A stretch of DNA of 63,380 nucleotides from Chlorobiaceae bacterium (GTDB taxonomy: Bacteria; Bacteroidota; Chlorobiia; Chlorobiales; Chlorobiaceae): contig JAAXWX010000005.1 in NCBI GenBank assembly GCA_013334755.1, forward strand, positions 1,860-65,239, in the 5' to 3' direction. Shown piece by piece: positions 27,619 through 37,277 of this stretch. Within the stretch, counting starts at the first letter, position 1. Each line of letters begins with the position of its first letter. The translations under genes were made by a program, and so were the position numbers. Below the pieces are notes generated by a model. The model was given only the letters and a program-made list of their open reading frames with translations, was not told where the DNA came from and ran no database searches.

Positions 27619-29295
27619 ATGGCAGAAACTATGAAAGTTTTATTGAAAAAAGTACCGGTTTTCTGGATTGTACTCAGCCTCACCGCACTTCTCTATCTCA
27701 TAAACTTCAGTGTTAACGACATATGGACAGAAAACGAGAGCTTTTATGCTGAATCCGTACGTGAAATGACTGAAACAGGTAACTTTTTTGAAATCAACTA
27801 CAATTACCAGCCCCGCTTCAACAAACCTCCGCTGACCTACTGGCTGATTGCTGTGTCAACCAGGTTGTTCGGCATGAATGAATTTGCACTCCGTCTTCCG
27901 ATCGTTCTGCTTGCATTTGGTACAGCACTGCTTGTCTGGGCAATGGCCCGAATGCTTTACGGTGAGAAAACCGCTATGCTTGCGTTTGCCATGCAGGCCA
28001 TCAGCATACAGTTTCTTGCCGGTAAACAGTATGCTTCGCCTGAAATACCACTTGCCTTTTTCTTTACCCTGACCCTTTATTTTTTTCTAAAAGGCCATCT
28101 TTCAGCCAGGAGCCGGAATTATCAGTTTGCTGCTGTTGCCTTGGGACTGACCGTCCTGACCAAAGGATATCCCTATATCATTGTCATTGGAGGTGTCATT
28201 CTCCTCTATCTTTTTATTGAATCTGACTTTCAATGGCCACTGTTCTTTAAAAAGCTCAAGGAGCTGAAGCCAATCTCCTTCATGACTATCGTCACCGTTA
28301 TCGGATTAAGCTGGATAGGTCTGATGTATCTGCAGTATGGCAAAGATTTTCTCGTTGTACTCAATAAAGAAACAGTTGAACGAGCTCTGACAAGAGAATC
28401 AAACGGATTGAGAGAACTCTTTTTTTATCCGGAAGTTATTTTGTGGAGCTTTTTTCCCTACTCGCCACTCTTTGTTTTTGCCTGTTTCCACTATCTCTTC
28501 ACTATCCGGCAGAGAAAAGATATAGCTTTTGGTTTTTCTTGGGTTCTTGTAATGCTCATTATTTTTACTGCCGCAAAAGGGAAAATACCGACTTATTTCA
28601 TTCAGGCTCATCCCGCACTCGCACTTATCTCAGCTCATTTCATCACCCGCTACACCCCGCAAGGGAATGTATCGGCCATATTCTGGAACAGCCTCTTTCT
28701 GCTGCCAGCTGCAGCGGGAATTATTCTCAGTACGGCAATCATCATCATTTTCAAGCTTCCTGTGATCTGCCACCTGATCACCGTTGCTGCTCTACTGCTC
28801 ATAATTATTCCCTACTTTCCACAAAAAATCAGCAGGATTGACACATCAGCAAGATCTGATCTACGATATCTTCAGCCATTTATCGGTACCTTCAGCGCCC
28901 TCCTGATTTTCAGTGCCGCTGTTCTTCCGCAACTTGAAGAACACCGCCCGGTAGACCGCATAGGTCGTGTCATCAACCAGGTATATCATATTCCCAAAGA
29001 CATTCCAATCTATCTTCAGGATGGCCTTATTCATAATCTCCCTTTTTATGCTGAACGAAAAGTTATCCCTCAAGCAATCCCCGGGGAGATACTTAAACAG
29101 AAAGCACCAGTGCTTGCACTGATTCAATCACAAGATGTTCCAGCTTCTGCCAAACCATCAGTCATCTGGAAAGGAGAAATCTATAGAAGAAGAACCAGTG
29201 AATCACGCCTTCTGCTCTTTATTGAAAGCCACCTTAAGGCTAAAGAGGGGAACATGAGCGGATTTACTGATTACAGCCTGATCTACAAAAAATAA
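27619..29295 (+). CDS. ArnT-like glycosyltransferase (GT39/GT83 family), copy 1
   Basis: 558-residue polytopic membrane protein with about a dozen helices. The acidic first loop reads NDIWTENESFYAESVREM with PRFNKPPLTYWL just after, the catalytic-loop signature of ArnT/PMT-type enzymes that move a sugar from undecaprenyl phosphate to lipid A or another lipid. C-terminal periplasmic region of about 100 residues. It is the first gene of a five-gene cassette and paralogous to the ArnT-like gene at 29914. Donor sugar unknown. Confidence 0.87.
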   Translation: MAETMKVLLKKVPVFWIVLSLTALLYLINFSVNDIWTENESFYAESVREMTETGNFFEINYNYQPRFNKPPLTYWLIAVSTRLFGMNEFALRLPIVLLAFGTALLVWAMARMLYGEKTAMLAFAMQAISIQFLAGKQYASPEIPLAFFFTLTLYFFLKGHLSARSRNYQFAAVALGLTVLTKGYPYIIVIGGVILLYLFIESDFQWPLFFKKLKELKPISFMTIVTVIGLSWIGLMYLQYGKDFLVVLNKETVERALTRESNGLRELFFYPEVILWSFFPYSPLFVFACFHYLFTIRQRKDIAFGFSWVLVMLIIFTAAKGKIPTYFIQAHPALALISAHFITRYTPQGNVSAIFWNSLFLLPAAAGIILSTAIIIIFKLPVICHLITVAALLLIIIPYFPQKISRIDTSARSDLRYLQPFIGTFSALLIFSAAVLPQLEEHRPVDRIGRVINQVYHIPKDIPIYLQDGLIHNLPFYAERKVIPQAIPGEILKQKAPVLALIQSQDVPASAKPSVIWKGEIYRRRTSESRLLLFIESHLKAKEGNMSGFTDYSLIYKK

Positions 29296-29315
29296 TAAGG
29301 TCGCTATATTATATC

Positions 29316-29939
29316 ATGAACAAACCCCTTTCATGGAGTTTCACCACGGCGACAGTTATTCTGCTCTGCATTCTCTGCTATATCTTTGTGGATATTCAGG
29401 CGGCGTTGTGGTTTCATTCGATGAAAAACAACAGTTACTATAATTTCTTTGCCATAATAACGCAACTCGGCGATTCTCTTGTTTACCTTGTCGGAGGAGT
29501 TCTCCTCTTTGTTGTTTTTCGCAACAGAAAACCGTTCAGGTCTTATACCGGCCTTTTCCTTTTCTCTACAGTCGCTGTTTCGGGATTAACTGCTGACCTT
29601 GTCAAATATATTGTCGGAAGAGCAAGGCCAAAGCTTTATTTCAGTGAGCATCTTTATGGATTTGACTTTTTCCGTTGGGAACACGCATGGACATCATTTC
29701 CCTCCGGCCATTCTGCAACAGCATTCAGTGTAGCCATTCTTTTTGCCTCTCTTTACCCCCGCTGGCGATTTACAGCTCTCGCGGGAGGTCTCCTGATTGC
29801 CTTCAGTCGTCTTTTTCTTGCACAGCACTATATCAGCGATGTCATTGCCGGTACATATCTCGGAACTGTTTCAACGGCACTGCTCTATAACTTTTACTTC
29901 AAACCGAAATTTGATGCCCTTGAGCACAACAAAACCTGA
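29316..29939 (+). CDS. PAP2-family membrane phosphatase
   Basis: 207 residues, six helices. Complete PAP2 triad of motifs: KYIVGRARP (97-105), PSGH (129-132) and SRLFLAQHYISD (His171, Asp175). Such enzymes dephosphorylate undecaprenyl pyrophosphate, phosphatidylglycerophosphate or lipid A. In this cassette it may recycle the polyprenyl carrier released by the ArnT-like transferases. It lies 20 bases after the first ArnT-like gene, and its 3' end overlaps the start of the second. Confidence 0.9.
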   Translation: MNKPLSWSFTTATVILLCILCYIFVDIQAALWFHSMKNNSYYNFFAIITQLGDSLVYLVGGVLLFVVFRNRKPFRSYTGLFLFSTVAVSGLTADLVKYIVGRARPKLYFSEHLYGFDFFRWEHAWTSFPSGHSATAFSVAILFASLYPRWRFTALAGGLLIAFSRLFLAQHYISDVIAGTYLGTVSTALLYNFYFKPKFDALEHNKT

Positions 29940-31461
29940 AACCGGCTGGCTTCTGGCAGCATTGGCAATCCTTATCCTTGCAAGTTTTTTCCTTGGTCTT
30001 GGGTCTGCGCCCCTCTTTGATGTCGATGAAGGAGCCTTCAGCGAGGCAACGAGGGAAATGATGATCAGTAAAAATTATCTGACCACCTATCTGAACGGCA
30101 CGCCCCGTTTTGATAAACCGATACTGATATACTGGCTGCAACTTTCAAGCGTCAGACTGTTCGGACTGAGTGAGTTTGCCTTTCGTCTGCCATCGGCCCT
30201 TGCAGGAACCGCCTGGGCAACATCGGTTTTTCTTTTTGTGCGCAAAGAATCCGGTAACCGTCAGGCCTTTCTTGCAGCAGCAATGATGGTGCTTTCACTG
30301 CAGATAATGGTTATTGCAAAAGCCGCCATTGCCGATGGAGTGCTGAACTGCTTTCTTGCAATCACTATGCTGGGGTTGCTCCAGCATTATAAAACAGGGT
30401 CAAAACCGTTACTATATCTTGCCTTTGCTGCCGCGGGATTCGGTATGCTCACAAAAGGGCCGATAGCGATAATCATTCCGTTTGCCGTAACCTTTTTATT
30501 CTCCCTTCAGGAGAGGATGTTGAAAACATGGTTCAGAATGGTCTGTAATCCTGCAGGAATCATCCTTTTTCTCGGCATTGCCCTTCCCTGGTATCTGCTT
30601 GAATACCGTGATCAAGGAATGGCTTTTGTTGAAGGTTTTTTCTTTAAACACAACATCAACCGCTTCAACTCTTCATTTGAGGGTCACTCAGGCTCCACGC
30701 TCTATTATATTCCAGTTATCATGCTTGGCCTTATGCCCTTTACCGGCCTGTTTTTTACCCTGCTTTTCAACATAAAAGCCCTGCTTTCCGATCGAGTGAA
30801 CCGCTTTCTTTTGATCTGGTTCGGCTTTGTCTTTCTCTTTTTCTCCCTCTCGGGCACAAAACTGCCACACTACATGATTTACGGGTACACACCGCTTTTT
30901 ATACTCATGGCACGGGCACTGCCCATGAGCAGACATCCAAAAAGCTTTGCCGTCTGGCCGCTGCTGCTTCTTGCCGGACTTGCATGCCTTCCCTTGTTTC
31001 TGCCGACAGTAATGCAGCAGATCAATGACGGATATATCAAAGCAGTCGTCACCGGAGCAGTTGAACTTATCGGACTGACTCATATCATCATTATCATTGC
31101 TGCCATGATGGGAGTCTCAGCCATACAATTCCTGCCCCGCTTTCCGGCCGACTGGAAACTCATTGCTACAGGAGTTATATTTTCGCTGCTTGTCAATCTC
31201 CACCTGATGCCTCTTGCTGGAGCACTTCTTCAGGAGCCGGTGAAGGAAGCTGCCCTGATGGCTAAAAAAAAGGGATATAAAATTGTGATGTGGAAAATCT
31301 ATAACCCCTCTTTTTTAGTATATTCGGAATCTTTTGTTGAAAAACGTATCCCTGAACCGGGCGAGATTGTTCTGACATCGGTCAAACAGCTTGATAAACT
31401 TGAATCTCCTGCCATACTCTACAGCAAATACGGGATTGTGATGGTAAAACTAAGGCAATAA
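29914..31461 (+). CDS. ArnT-like glycosyltransferase (GT39/GT83 family), copy 2
   Basis: 515 residues from the ATG at 29914 (MPLSTTKPETGW), overlapping the PAP2 gene by 26 bases; the frame is open further upstream but only inside that gene. Same fold as copy 1: DVDEGAFSEATREMMIS, PRFDKPILIYWLQ, FAFRLPSALAGT, then LTKGPIAIIIPFAV and SGTKLPHYMIYGYTPL. Likely transfers a second or alternative sugar from a polyprenyl phosphate. The alternating order with PAP2 suggests duplication followed by insertion. Confidence 0.88.
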   Translation: MPLSTTKPETGWLLAALAILILASFFLGLGSAPLFDVDEGAFSEATREMMISKNYLTTYLNGTPRFDKPILIYWLQLSSVRLFGLSEFAFRLPSALAGTAWATSVFLFVRKESGNRQAFLAAAMMVLSLQIMVIAKAAIADGVLNCFLAITMLGLLQHYKTGSKPLLYLAFAAAGFGMLTKGPIAIIIPFAVTFLFSLQERMLKTWFRMVCNPAGIILFLGIALPWYLLEYRDQGMAFVEGFFFKHNINRFNSSFEGHSGSTLYYIPVIMLGLMPFTGLFFTLLFNIKALLSDRVNRFLLIWFGFVFLFFSLSGTKLPHYMIYGYTPLFILMARALPMSRHPKSFAVWPLLLLAGLACLPLFLPTVMQQINDGYIKAVVTGAVELIGLTHIIIIIAAMMGVSAIQFLPRFPADWKLIATGVIFSLLVNLHLMPLAGALLQEPVKEAALMAKKKGYKIVMWKIYNPSFLVYSESFVEKRIPEPGEIVLTSVKQLDKLESPAILYSKYGIVMVKLRQ

Positions 31462-31471
31462 ACCCTTTATC

Positions 31472-32404
31472 ATGAAACTTTCGGTCGTCATACCGGTTAT
31501 GAATGAGGCCGAGAATATCAAACCCCTGTTTGCTGCTCTCGCCCAGTCACTTTCAAATGTTGAACATGAGATCGTTCTGGTTGACGATGGTTCGACCGAT
31601 AATACCGTAGCCGAAATCCAGGCAAATGCCCCGTCCAATGCACAACTGGTTGTCCTGAACAAGAATTATGGACAAACAACCGCTATGGCTGCAGGTATTG
31701 ATCATGCGCGTGGAGAGCTGATAGCGACCATTGACGGTGATCTGCAGAACGATCCTTCGGATATTCCTATGATGATGCAATTCCTTCATGATAATGATCT
31801 TGATGTAGTCGCTGGCAGACGGGCAGGACGTCAGGACGGCATGATTTTGAGAAAAATCCCGAGCAAGATTGCCAATGCCCTCATCAGGAATCTGACCAAT
31901 GTGCACATCCACGACTATGGCTGTACCCTCAAGGTTTTCAAAATGGATGTAGCAAAAAATCTTGGCCTTTATGGAGAATTGCACCGTTTTATACCGGTAC
32001 TCGTCCAACTTTACGGGGCGAAAATGGAGGAGGTTGATGTAAAGCATCACCCCAGAAAGTTCGGGAAATCAAAATACGGTATCGGACGCACGTTCAAGGT
32101 GCTGAGTGACCTGCTCTTCATGCTTTTCTTCCAGAAATACAGCCAGAAACCGATGCATCTTTTCGGAACCCTCGGCTTTCTCTCCCTTTTTATAGGATTA
32201 GCCCTGAATCTCTATCTGCTGGCTCTGAAAATTTTCGGTGAGGAGATTGGAGGACGTCCATTGCTTTCTTTGGGTATCATCATGACCTTTATCGGTATTC
32301 AGCTGATTACAACGGGGTTCATTGCTGAATTCATCATGCGCACCTACTACGAATCACAGAACAAGAAACCCTATATCATAAAAAAAATCGTTGGGAAACA
32401 ATAG
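31472..32404 (+). CDS. Polyprenyl-phosphate glycosyltransferase (GT2, ArnC/GtrB type)
   Basis: 310 residues: a cytoplasmic GT-A domain with VVIPVMNEAENI, VDDGSTDNT and TIDGDLQNDPSDIP (the metal-binding Asp triad), followed by two C-terminal helices (LGFLSLFIGLALNLYLLAL and GIIMTFIGIQLITTGFI). This is the ArnC/dolichol-phosphate mannosyltransferase-like layout, which makes the undecaprenyl-phosphate-sugar donor used by ArnT-like enzymes. It lies 11 bases after the second ArnT-like gene and is therefore the probable donor-forming enzyme of the cassette. Confidence 0.92.
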   Translation: MKLSVVIPVMNEAENIKPLFAALAQSLSNVEHEIVLVDDGSTDNTVAEIQANAPSNAQLVVLNKNYGQTTAMAAGIDHARGELIATIDGDLQNDPSDIPMMMQFLHDNDLDVVAGRRAGRQDGMILRKIPSKIANALIRNLTNVHIHDYGCTLKVFKMDVAKNLGLYGELHRFIPVLVQLYGAKMEEVDVKHHPRKFGKSKYGIGRTFKVLSDLLFMLFFQKYSQKPMHLFGTLGFLSLFIGLALNLYLLALKIFGEEIGGRPLLSLGIIMTFIGIQLITTGFIAEFIMRTYYESQNKKPYIIKKIVGKQ

Positions 32405-33290
32405 CATCAACCTCAAAAAACTGCTCAAGCCGCTACTCCAGCTTCTTGTCACTGGTCTGGCCCTTTATCTGGTATTGAGAAAGAGTGATCTGCCAAAACT
32501 CTTCGATATCATCCGGAATGCCAACCCATGGTACCTGCTTCTCTCCCTCTTGTTTTTTAATATATCAAAGCTGTTCAATGCACTGCGCCTGAACCGCTTT
32601 TTCAAGGTAATCGGTATAGAACTTTCTCCCTTGTACAACCTTAAGTTGTACTATCTCGGGATGTTCTATAATCTTTTCCTTCCTGGCGGGATCGGTGGTG
32701 ACGGCTACAAAATTTATGTACTGCAGAAAAACCACGACATAAAAATGATCAATGTCTTTCATGCCGTATTGTGGGACAGGATTTGCGGCATCGTCGCCCT
32801 TGCCTTTCTCTCGCTTGTATTGCTGCTGCCCAGCACGTTTGCCCTGAAACTCCCCCAACTGCTTCCCTATGCGTGGGTGTTACTCGGCGCCATCTACCCT
32901 CTGGCGCTGCTGCTGAACAAATGGTTATACAATCAGTTCATCAAGGTGTTTGCCATCACGGCACTGGAATCGATGCTGGTGCAGATTGCTCAGGTCATAT
33001 CAGCATTTTTCATTCTCCAGGCCATCTCCCTGCACACCAACCATATCGACTATCTTGCAATTTTCCTGATGTCAACCGTGGCAACCATTTTACCAATTAC
33101 CATTGGAGGGGCTGGAGCCAGAGAAATAACCTTTTATTATCTTCTGAATTTTATCAAGCTTGAAACCAGCACGGGCGTTGCATTGTCGCTCATATTCTTC
33201 GCCATTTCTGCTTTTTCCTCACTTGCCGGAATTCTCACCAGAATCAGTCATGAAAAAAGCTTGCCCGACATTCAGGAACCTAACCATTAG
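32391..33290 (+). CDS. UPF0104/LPG-synthase-like membrane protein
   Basis: 299 residues, about eight helices, family of AglD/YbhN/LPG synthase transmembrane regions (LLSLLFFNISKLFNALRLNRF, FLPGGIGGDGYKIY, PITIGGAGAREITFYYLL). The last two glycine-rich motifs are family hallmarks. Members flip or modify lipids and often travel with GT2 enzymes. The start is a TTG at 32391, giving a 14-base overlap with the GT2 gene; no better codon exists. The gene ends 2 bases before the end of convergent recJ. Confidence 0.88.
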   Translation: MGNNSINLKKLLKPLLQLLVTGLALYLVLRKSDLPKLFDIIRNANPWYLLLSLLFFNISKLFNALRLNRFFKVIGIELSPLYNLKLYYLGMFYNLFLPGGIGGDGYKIYVLQKNHDIKMINVFHAVLWDRICGIVALAFLSLVLLLPSTFALKLPQLLPYAWVLLGAIYPLALLLNKWLYNQFIKVFAITALESMLVQIAQVISAFFILQAISLHTNHIDYLAIFLMSTVATILPITIGGAGAREITFYYLLNFIKLETSTGVALSLIFFAISAFSSLAGILTRISHEKSLPDIQEPNH

Positions 33291-33292
33291 CT

Positions 33293-35014
33293 TTATCCTG
33301 ATTGCTGAACTTTGCCGAGTTTAAGATCTTTAAGCTTGATCTGCAACTGTTCCCGGTTATTCCAGATCCTTTTTTCGACCGAATAGACCATGGTAAACAG
33401 CTCACGTGAGTGTGATTTGAGCTCTGTGTAGATATCCATACGATCAAACCCAATAACATCGAAGGTACGTCCATTTTTATCCCTGAGAGCAAACTTCACA
33501 TGCCTCTCCTTGAGAAGTTTCGGCTGCCCATACAGAACAAGTTCATCCGACAAAAAGAGCGGCTCACGGTTACCATGACCGTAAGGGGCAAACTGCTCCA
33601 GCACATTGATAAATTTAGGGGTGATGTCCTCAAGGGCAAGTCTTGAATCAACAACAAGCTCCTTCTGAAGTTGTCCGATTGAAAGAAGGCTGGAGCAGAC
33701 ATCGTTGAACTTTGTTCGGAATCCGGCAAAGTTCTCCGGCCGCAGGCTAATACCTGCTGCCTGATAATGCCCCCCGAACTGTTCGAGATAGTCGGCGCAC
33801 TCCTGCAGTGCCTCGTAAATATTGAGCCCGTCAACACTTCGTACAGACCCTTTGATAAGCCCGTTCATGTTGCCGAGGATGACCGTTGGCAGATAATGTT
33901 TTTCAATCATTTTTGAAGCTACAATACCAAGAACTCCAAGATGCCATGTTTCATCATAGAGCACAATTGAAGAGCAATAGGAGGCGAAATGGCTATCGAG
34001 CATCTTTTCAGCCTTCACCATGATATCTGCATCAATTTCCCTGCGCAGGGAGTTTATACGATCAAGTTCATTGGCATGGCGTCGGGAATCAACTGACGAA
34101 TCGCAAAGAAGCCACTCAACGGCCAAATGTGCGGAGTGCATTCTGCCTGCAGCATTGATACGGGGAGCAATTCCGAATGCAATATGAAACATGCCGATTT
34201 CTGCCGGAGCAACGTTCATGTGCGAAAACATCGCCATCAAATTTACCCTGGGCTTTGTGCGCATTCTTTGTAATCCCTCTCGAACCAGTGTCCTGTTTTC
34301 ATTTTCCAGCGAAACCATATCGGCCGCTGTGGCAATGGCAACAAAATCAAGATATTTCTGCCAGCTATCAGGATCGGCATTCAAATGTTCTGCTATTGCC
34401 TGAATTAACTTGAATGCCACACCACAGCCGCATAACTCTCTGAAGGGATAGGTGGAGCCGGGAACCTTTGGATTTAAAATTGCATAAGCCGGCGGAAGCT
34501 CATCGGACTCATGATGATCACAGACAATCACATCTATACCATGCCCGGCACAACGGCGTATCGCTTCATTCTCTCTTATACCGCAATCAACAGTAATAAG
34601 AAGTGAGATATTCTGCTCAACAGCAGAATCTATTCCTTCAGTTGACAACCCATATCCTTCCGAAAAGCGATCATTGATGTAATAGGAAAGCTCTGCCCCT
34701 TGTTCTTTTAGATAAAGCAGCAACAGCGCTGTTCCGGTTGTACCATCAACATCATAATCACCATAGAGCATTATTTTTTCATGATCCCTGATTGCACGCA
34801 ATACCCGTTCAACCGACTTGTACATGTCCTGTAACAGAAACGGAGATGGAAGATTGAGAATGGAAGAGCGAAAATAATGTTTTGCTTCATCAAAGGTCTT
34901 GATTCCGCGATTTAACAATGCTCTTGCAACGGGTAGACTGACATTGATTGCCTCTGAAAGAACAAGAACCGCCTGTTCATCAGGAGTGAGCAAATTCCAG
35001 CGGAATCGTTTCAT
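33293..35014 (-). CDS. recJ: Single-stranded-DNA exonuclease RecJ
   Basis: 573 residues; 5'-3' ssDNA exonuclease in recombination and mismatch repair. DHH phosphoesterase motifs include MLYGDYDVDGTTG (motif I), LLITVDCGIRENE, VIVCDHHESDELPPA (DHH) and the DHHA1 part GGHYQAAGISL. The C-terminal OB part (PYGHGNREPLF) is standard. Start ATG at 35014. Tail-to-tail with the UPF0104 gene with 2 bases between. Confidence 0.95.
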   Translation of the reverse strand: MKRFRWNLLTPDEQAVLVLSEAINVSLPVARALLNRGIKTFDEAKHYFRSSILNLPSPFLLQDMYKSVERVLRAIRDHEKIMLYGDYDVDGTTGTALLLLYLKEQGAELSYYINDRFSEGYGLSTEGIDSAVEQNISLLITVDCGIRENEAIRRCAGHGIDVIVCDHHESDELPPAYAILNPKVPGSTYPFRELCGCGVAFKLIQAIAEHLNADPDSWQKYLDFVAIATAADMVSLENENRTLVREGLQRMRTKPRVNLMAMFSHMNVAPAEIGMFHIAFGIAPRINAAGRMHSAHLAVEWLLCDSSVDSRRHANELDRINSLRREIDADIMVKAEKMLDSHFASYCSSIVLYDETWHLGVLGIVASKMIEKHYLPTVILGNMNGLIKGSVRSVDGLNIYEALQECADYLEQFGGHYQAAGISLRPENFAGFRTKFNDVCSSLLSIGQLQKELVVDSRLALEDITPKFINVLEQFAPYGHGNREPLFLSDELVLYGQPKLLKERHVKFALRDKNGRTFDVIGFDRMDIYTELKSHSRELFTMVYSVEKRIWNNREQLQIKLKDLKLGKVQQSG

Positions 35015-35209
35015 GAAAAATTAAAAAGAGGACTAATGAAAAAGCCTTAATTTAGAAAGAGTTCATCATTTCTTGACAAAAATCATTCATACAGAAATCA
35101 GACTGCATCTCTACTTGAAAGAAGAAGTGAATATTTCTACATTAAACTTTAAAGCACACGCGAAGTTTATCAGTTATTCAACGCACACAAACAATCAGGA
35201 ACACAGAGC

Positions 35210-36211
35210 ATGAGCAATCTGATCACTATTGAACGCCACATCCTCGAACAGCAGAAATTTTTCCCGGAAGCACACGGCGAACTTACCGACCTTCTCAACG
35301 ACGTGGCCTTTGCCGCAAAACTGGTAAGAAGAGAAGTTGTCCGTGCTGGACTGGTCGACATTCTCGGTTTTGCAGGCAGCACCAATGTTCAGGGTGAAGA
35401 AGTCAAGAAACTTGACCTCTTTGCCAATGAAAAAATCATCTCCGCCATCGGCCAGCATGGAAGGTTTGCCATTATGGGCTCTGAAGAAAACGAGGGGGTC
35501 ATAATTCCTCCGAAAAATGAGACTGGCAACTATGCTCTCCTGTTTGATCCGCTGGATGGCTCATCCAATATCGATGTCAATGTCAGCGTCGGCACCATCT
35601 TCTCCATTTATAAGCTCAAAGGTGAGGATCCCTGCAAGGCAAGCATCAGTGACTGCCTGCAGCATGGTTACGAACAGGTTGCAGCCGGTTATGTCATCTA
35701 TGGCTCATCGGTCGTCATGGTCTATACCACAGGTCACGGTGTGCACGGGTTCACCTACGACCCGACCATTGGAGAATTTCTGCTTTCCCATGAAAATATC
35801 ATCACTCCAAAAAGCGGAAAATACTACTCGATCAATGAGGGTTCTTACGCACAATTCAATGAGGGTACAAAAAAATATCTTGACTATATCAAGGAAGAAG
35901 ACCCGGCAACAAACCGCCCTTACAGCACCCGTTATATCGGCTCGCTGGTTGCCGACTTTCACCGCAACCTTTTGACCGGCGGAGTCTTCGTCTATCCACC
36001 GACCACTACGCATGTCAGTGGAAAGCTTCGACTTATGTACGAAGCAAACCCTCTTGCCTTTATCTGTGAACAGGCTGGTGGAAGAGCTACTAACGGCAGG
36101 GATCGCATACTCGATATTCAGCCGCTCGCACTCCATCAGCGTACCCCTCTTTATATAGGAAGCGTTGATGACGTTATCATTGCGGAAGAATTTGAGCAGG
36201 GACTAAGGTAA
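35210..36211 (+). CDS. fbp: Fructose-1,6-bisphosphatase, class I
   Basis: 333 residues; hydrolyses fructose-1,6-bisphosphate to fructose-6-phosphate in gluconeogenesis, needed in rTCA autotrophs to make hexose from pyruvate/PEP. Active-site signature [22 protein letters not shown] (key [11 protein letters not shown]) and MGSEENEG upstream are intact, with [20 protein letters not shown] near the C-terminus. ATG at 35210. The adjacent phosphodiesterase is convergent and separated by a 13-base inverted repeat. Confidence 0.96.
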   Translation: MSNLITIERHILEQQKFFPEAHGELTDLLNDVAFAAKLVRREVVRAGLVDILGFAGSTNVQGEEVKKLDLFANEKIISAIGQHGRFAIMGSEENEGVIIPPKNETGNYALLFDPLDGSSNIDVNVSVGTIFSIYKLKGEDPCKASISDCLQHGYEQVAAGYVIYGSSVVMVYTTGHGVHGFTYDPTIGEFLLSHENIITPKSGKYYSINEGSYAQFNEGTKKYLDYIKEEDPATNRPYSTRYIGSLVADFHRNLLTGGVFVYPPTTTHVSGKLRLMYEANPLAFICEQAGGRATNGRDRILDIQPLALHQRTPLYIGSVDDVIIAEEFEQGLR

Positions 36212-36224
36212 AAGCCTTGATATC

Positions 36225-36263
36225 TGTCCGCGAATTCAGTCATGGGCATAGAATTCGCGGACA
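36225..36263. terminator. Perfect 13-base inverted repeat between fbp and the YmdB-like gene
   Basis: TGTCCGCGAATTC (36225-36237) and GAATTCGCGGACA (36251-36263) pair perfectly around a 13-base loop, between the two convergent genes. It is GC-rich at its base. Only short A/T stretches flank it (AAATTT on the plus side), so it may be a bidirectional terminator without a classic T-tract, or an mRNA-end stabiliser. Confidence 0.55.
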
Positions 36264-36280
36264 AATTTCCTTGCTTGCCC

Positions 36281-37111
36281 CTATATCACCTCTCCACGAT
36301 CAAACTGAGGGTAAAAAATTCTTTCTATACCGGTGGTTTTTCCGCTTGAAACATCAAGCGACAGAAGCACCCCTGAAAAATGGACATCATCTTCAGCGCA
36401 TTCATACTTGTGTGGGGTCTGATAAAGCATCCTGTCTGTTGCAGATTTAATCTGCATCCCGATAACCGAGTTATGTGGCCCGGTCATGCCGGCATCGGTG
36501 CAGTAACCTGTTCCTTTCGGCAGGATTCGTTCATCCGCTGTGGGCACATGTGTGTGAGTACCAATCACAGCTGAAACCCTGCCATCAAGGTACCAGCCAA
36601 GCGCAACCTTTTCGGCAGTAGCCTCTGCATGGATATCAACAAAAATATACCGTACCTTCTCCTTGACCTGTTCCTTAATCTGCTTGATCACCCAGTCTGC
36701 TGTTCTGAAAGGACAATCGATAGAGTACATAAAGGTTCTGCCCTGAAGATTGACCACAGCAATATCACCAAGACCTCCCGGCAGCTTGTAGATCCCATAA
36801 CCTTTTCCGTAAGTACCTTTAGGATAGTTCAGCGGACGCAAGACCTGGGGATGCGTTTTAAGGGTATCGAAAAAATTGAAATTGCTCCAGGTATGATTTC
36901 CCCCGGTCACCACATTAACACCTGCCTCAAGAAGCTGATTAAGTGCTTCAAGACTCATCCCCTTGCCATGATGGGCATTCTCGCCATTACAGATAACAAA
37001 ATCAACATTGTACTTGCTGATAAAACTTTTCAGCATCCGGCCGACAATCTGCAGGCCTGGAGTACCAACAACATCACCAATGAACATGACGTTCAGGGTT
37101 TTTTGAGCCAT
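36281..37111 (-). CDS. YmdB-type metallophosphoesterase (TIGR00282)
   Basis: 276 residues from the ATG at 37111, which has AAAGGAAAAGG upstream; a longer frame is unlikely. Motifs FIGDVVGTPG, NGENAHHGKGM, GGNHTWSN, DIHAEATAEKVALG and GTHTHVPTADERIL are those of the YmdB family, cyclic-nucleotide phosphodiesterases with a dinuclear metal site that act as global regulators in Bacillus. Soluble. Convergent with fbp. Function in phototrophs unknown. Confidence 0.9.
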   Translation of the reverse strand: MAQKTLNVMFIGDVVGTPGLQIVGRMLKSFISKYNVDFVICNGENAHHGKGMSLEALNQLLEAGVNVVTGGNHTWSNFNFFDTLKTHPQVLRPLNYPKGTYGKGYGIYKLPGGLGDIAVVNLQGRTFMYSIDCPFRTADWVIKQIKEQVKEKVRYIFVDIHAEATAEKVALGWYLDGRVSAVIGTHTHVPTADERILPKGTGYCTDAGMTGPHNSVIGMQIKSATDRMLYQTPHKYECAEDDVHFSGVLLSLDVSSGKTTGIERIFYPQFDRGEVI

Positions 37112-37277
37112 ACCTTTTCCTTTACATATTCTATTGCATAAAACTGACTGTGTTGAAGTTACGCATTGCACCGCACAATGAACAATCCTATTTCATTCTC
37201 AGTGCGGCAATGAACTTATAAACCTCCTGAACAGGTTCCTATCAAAAAGATTTTTATAATAACACAGCTTTTAATTC

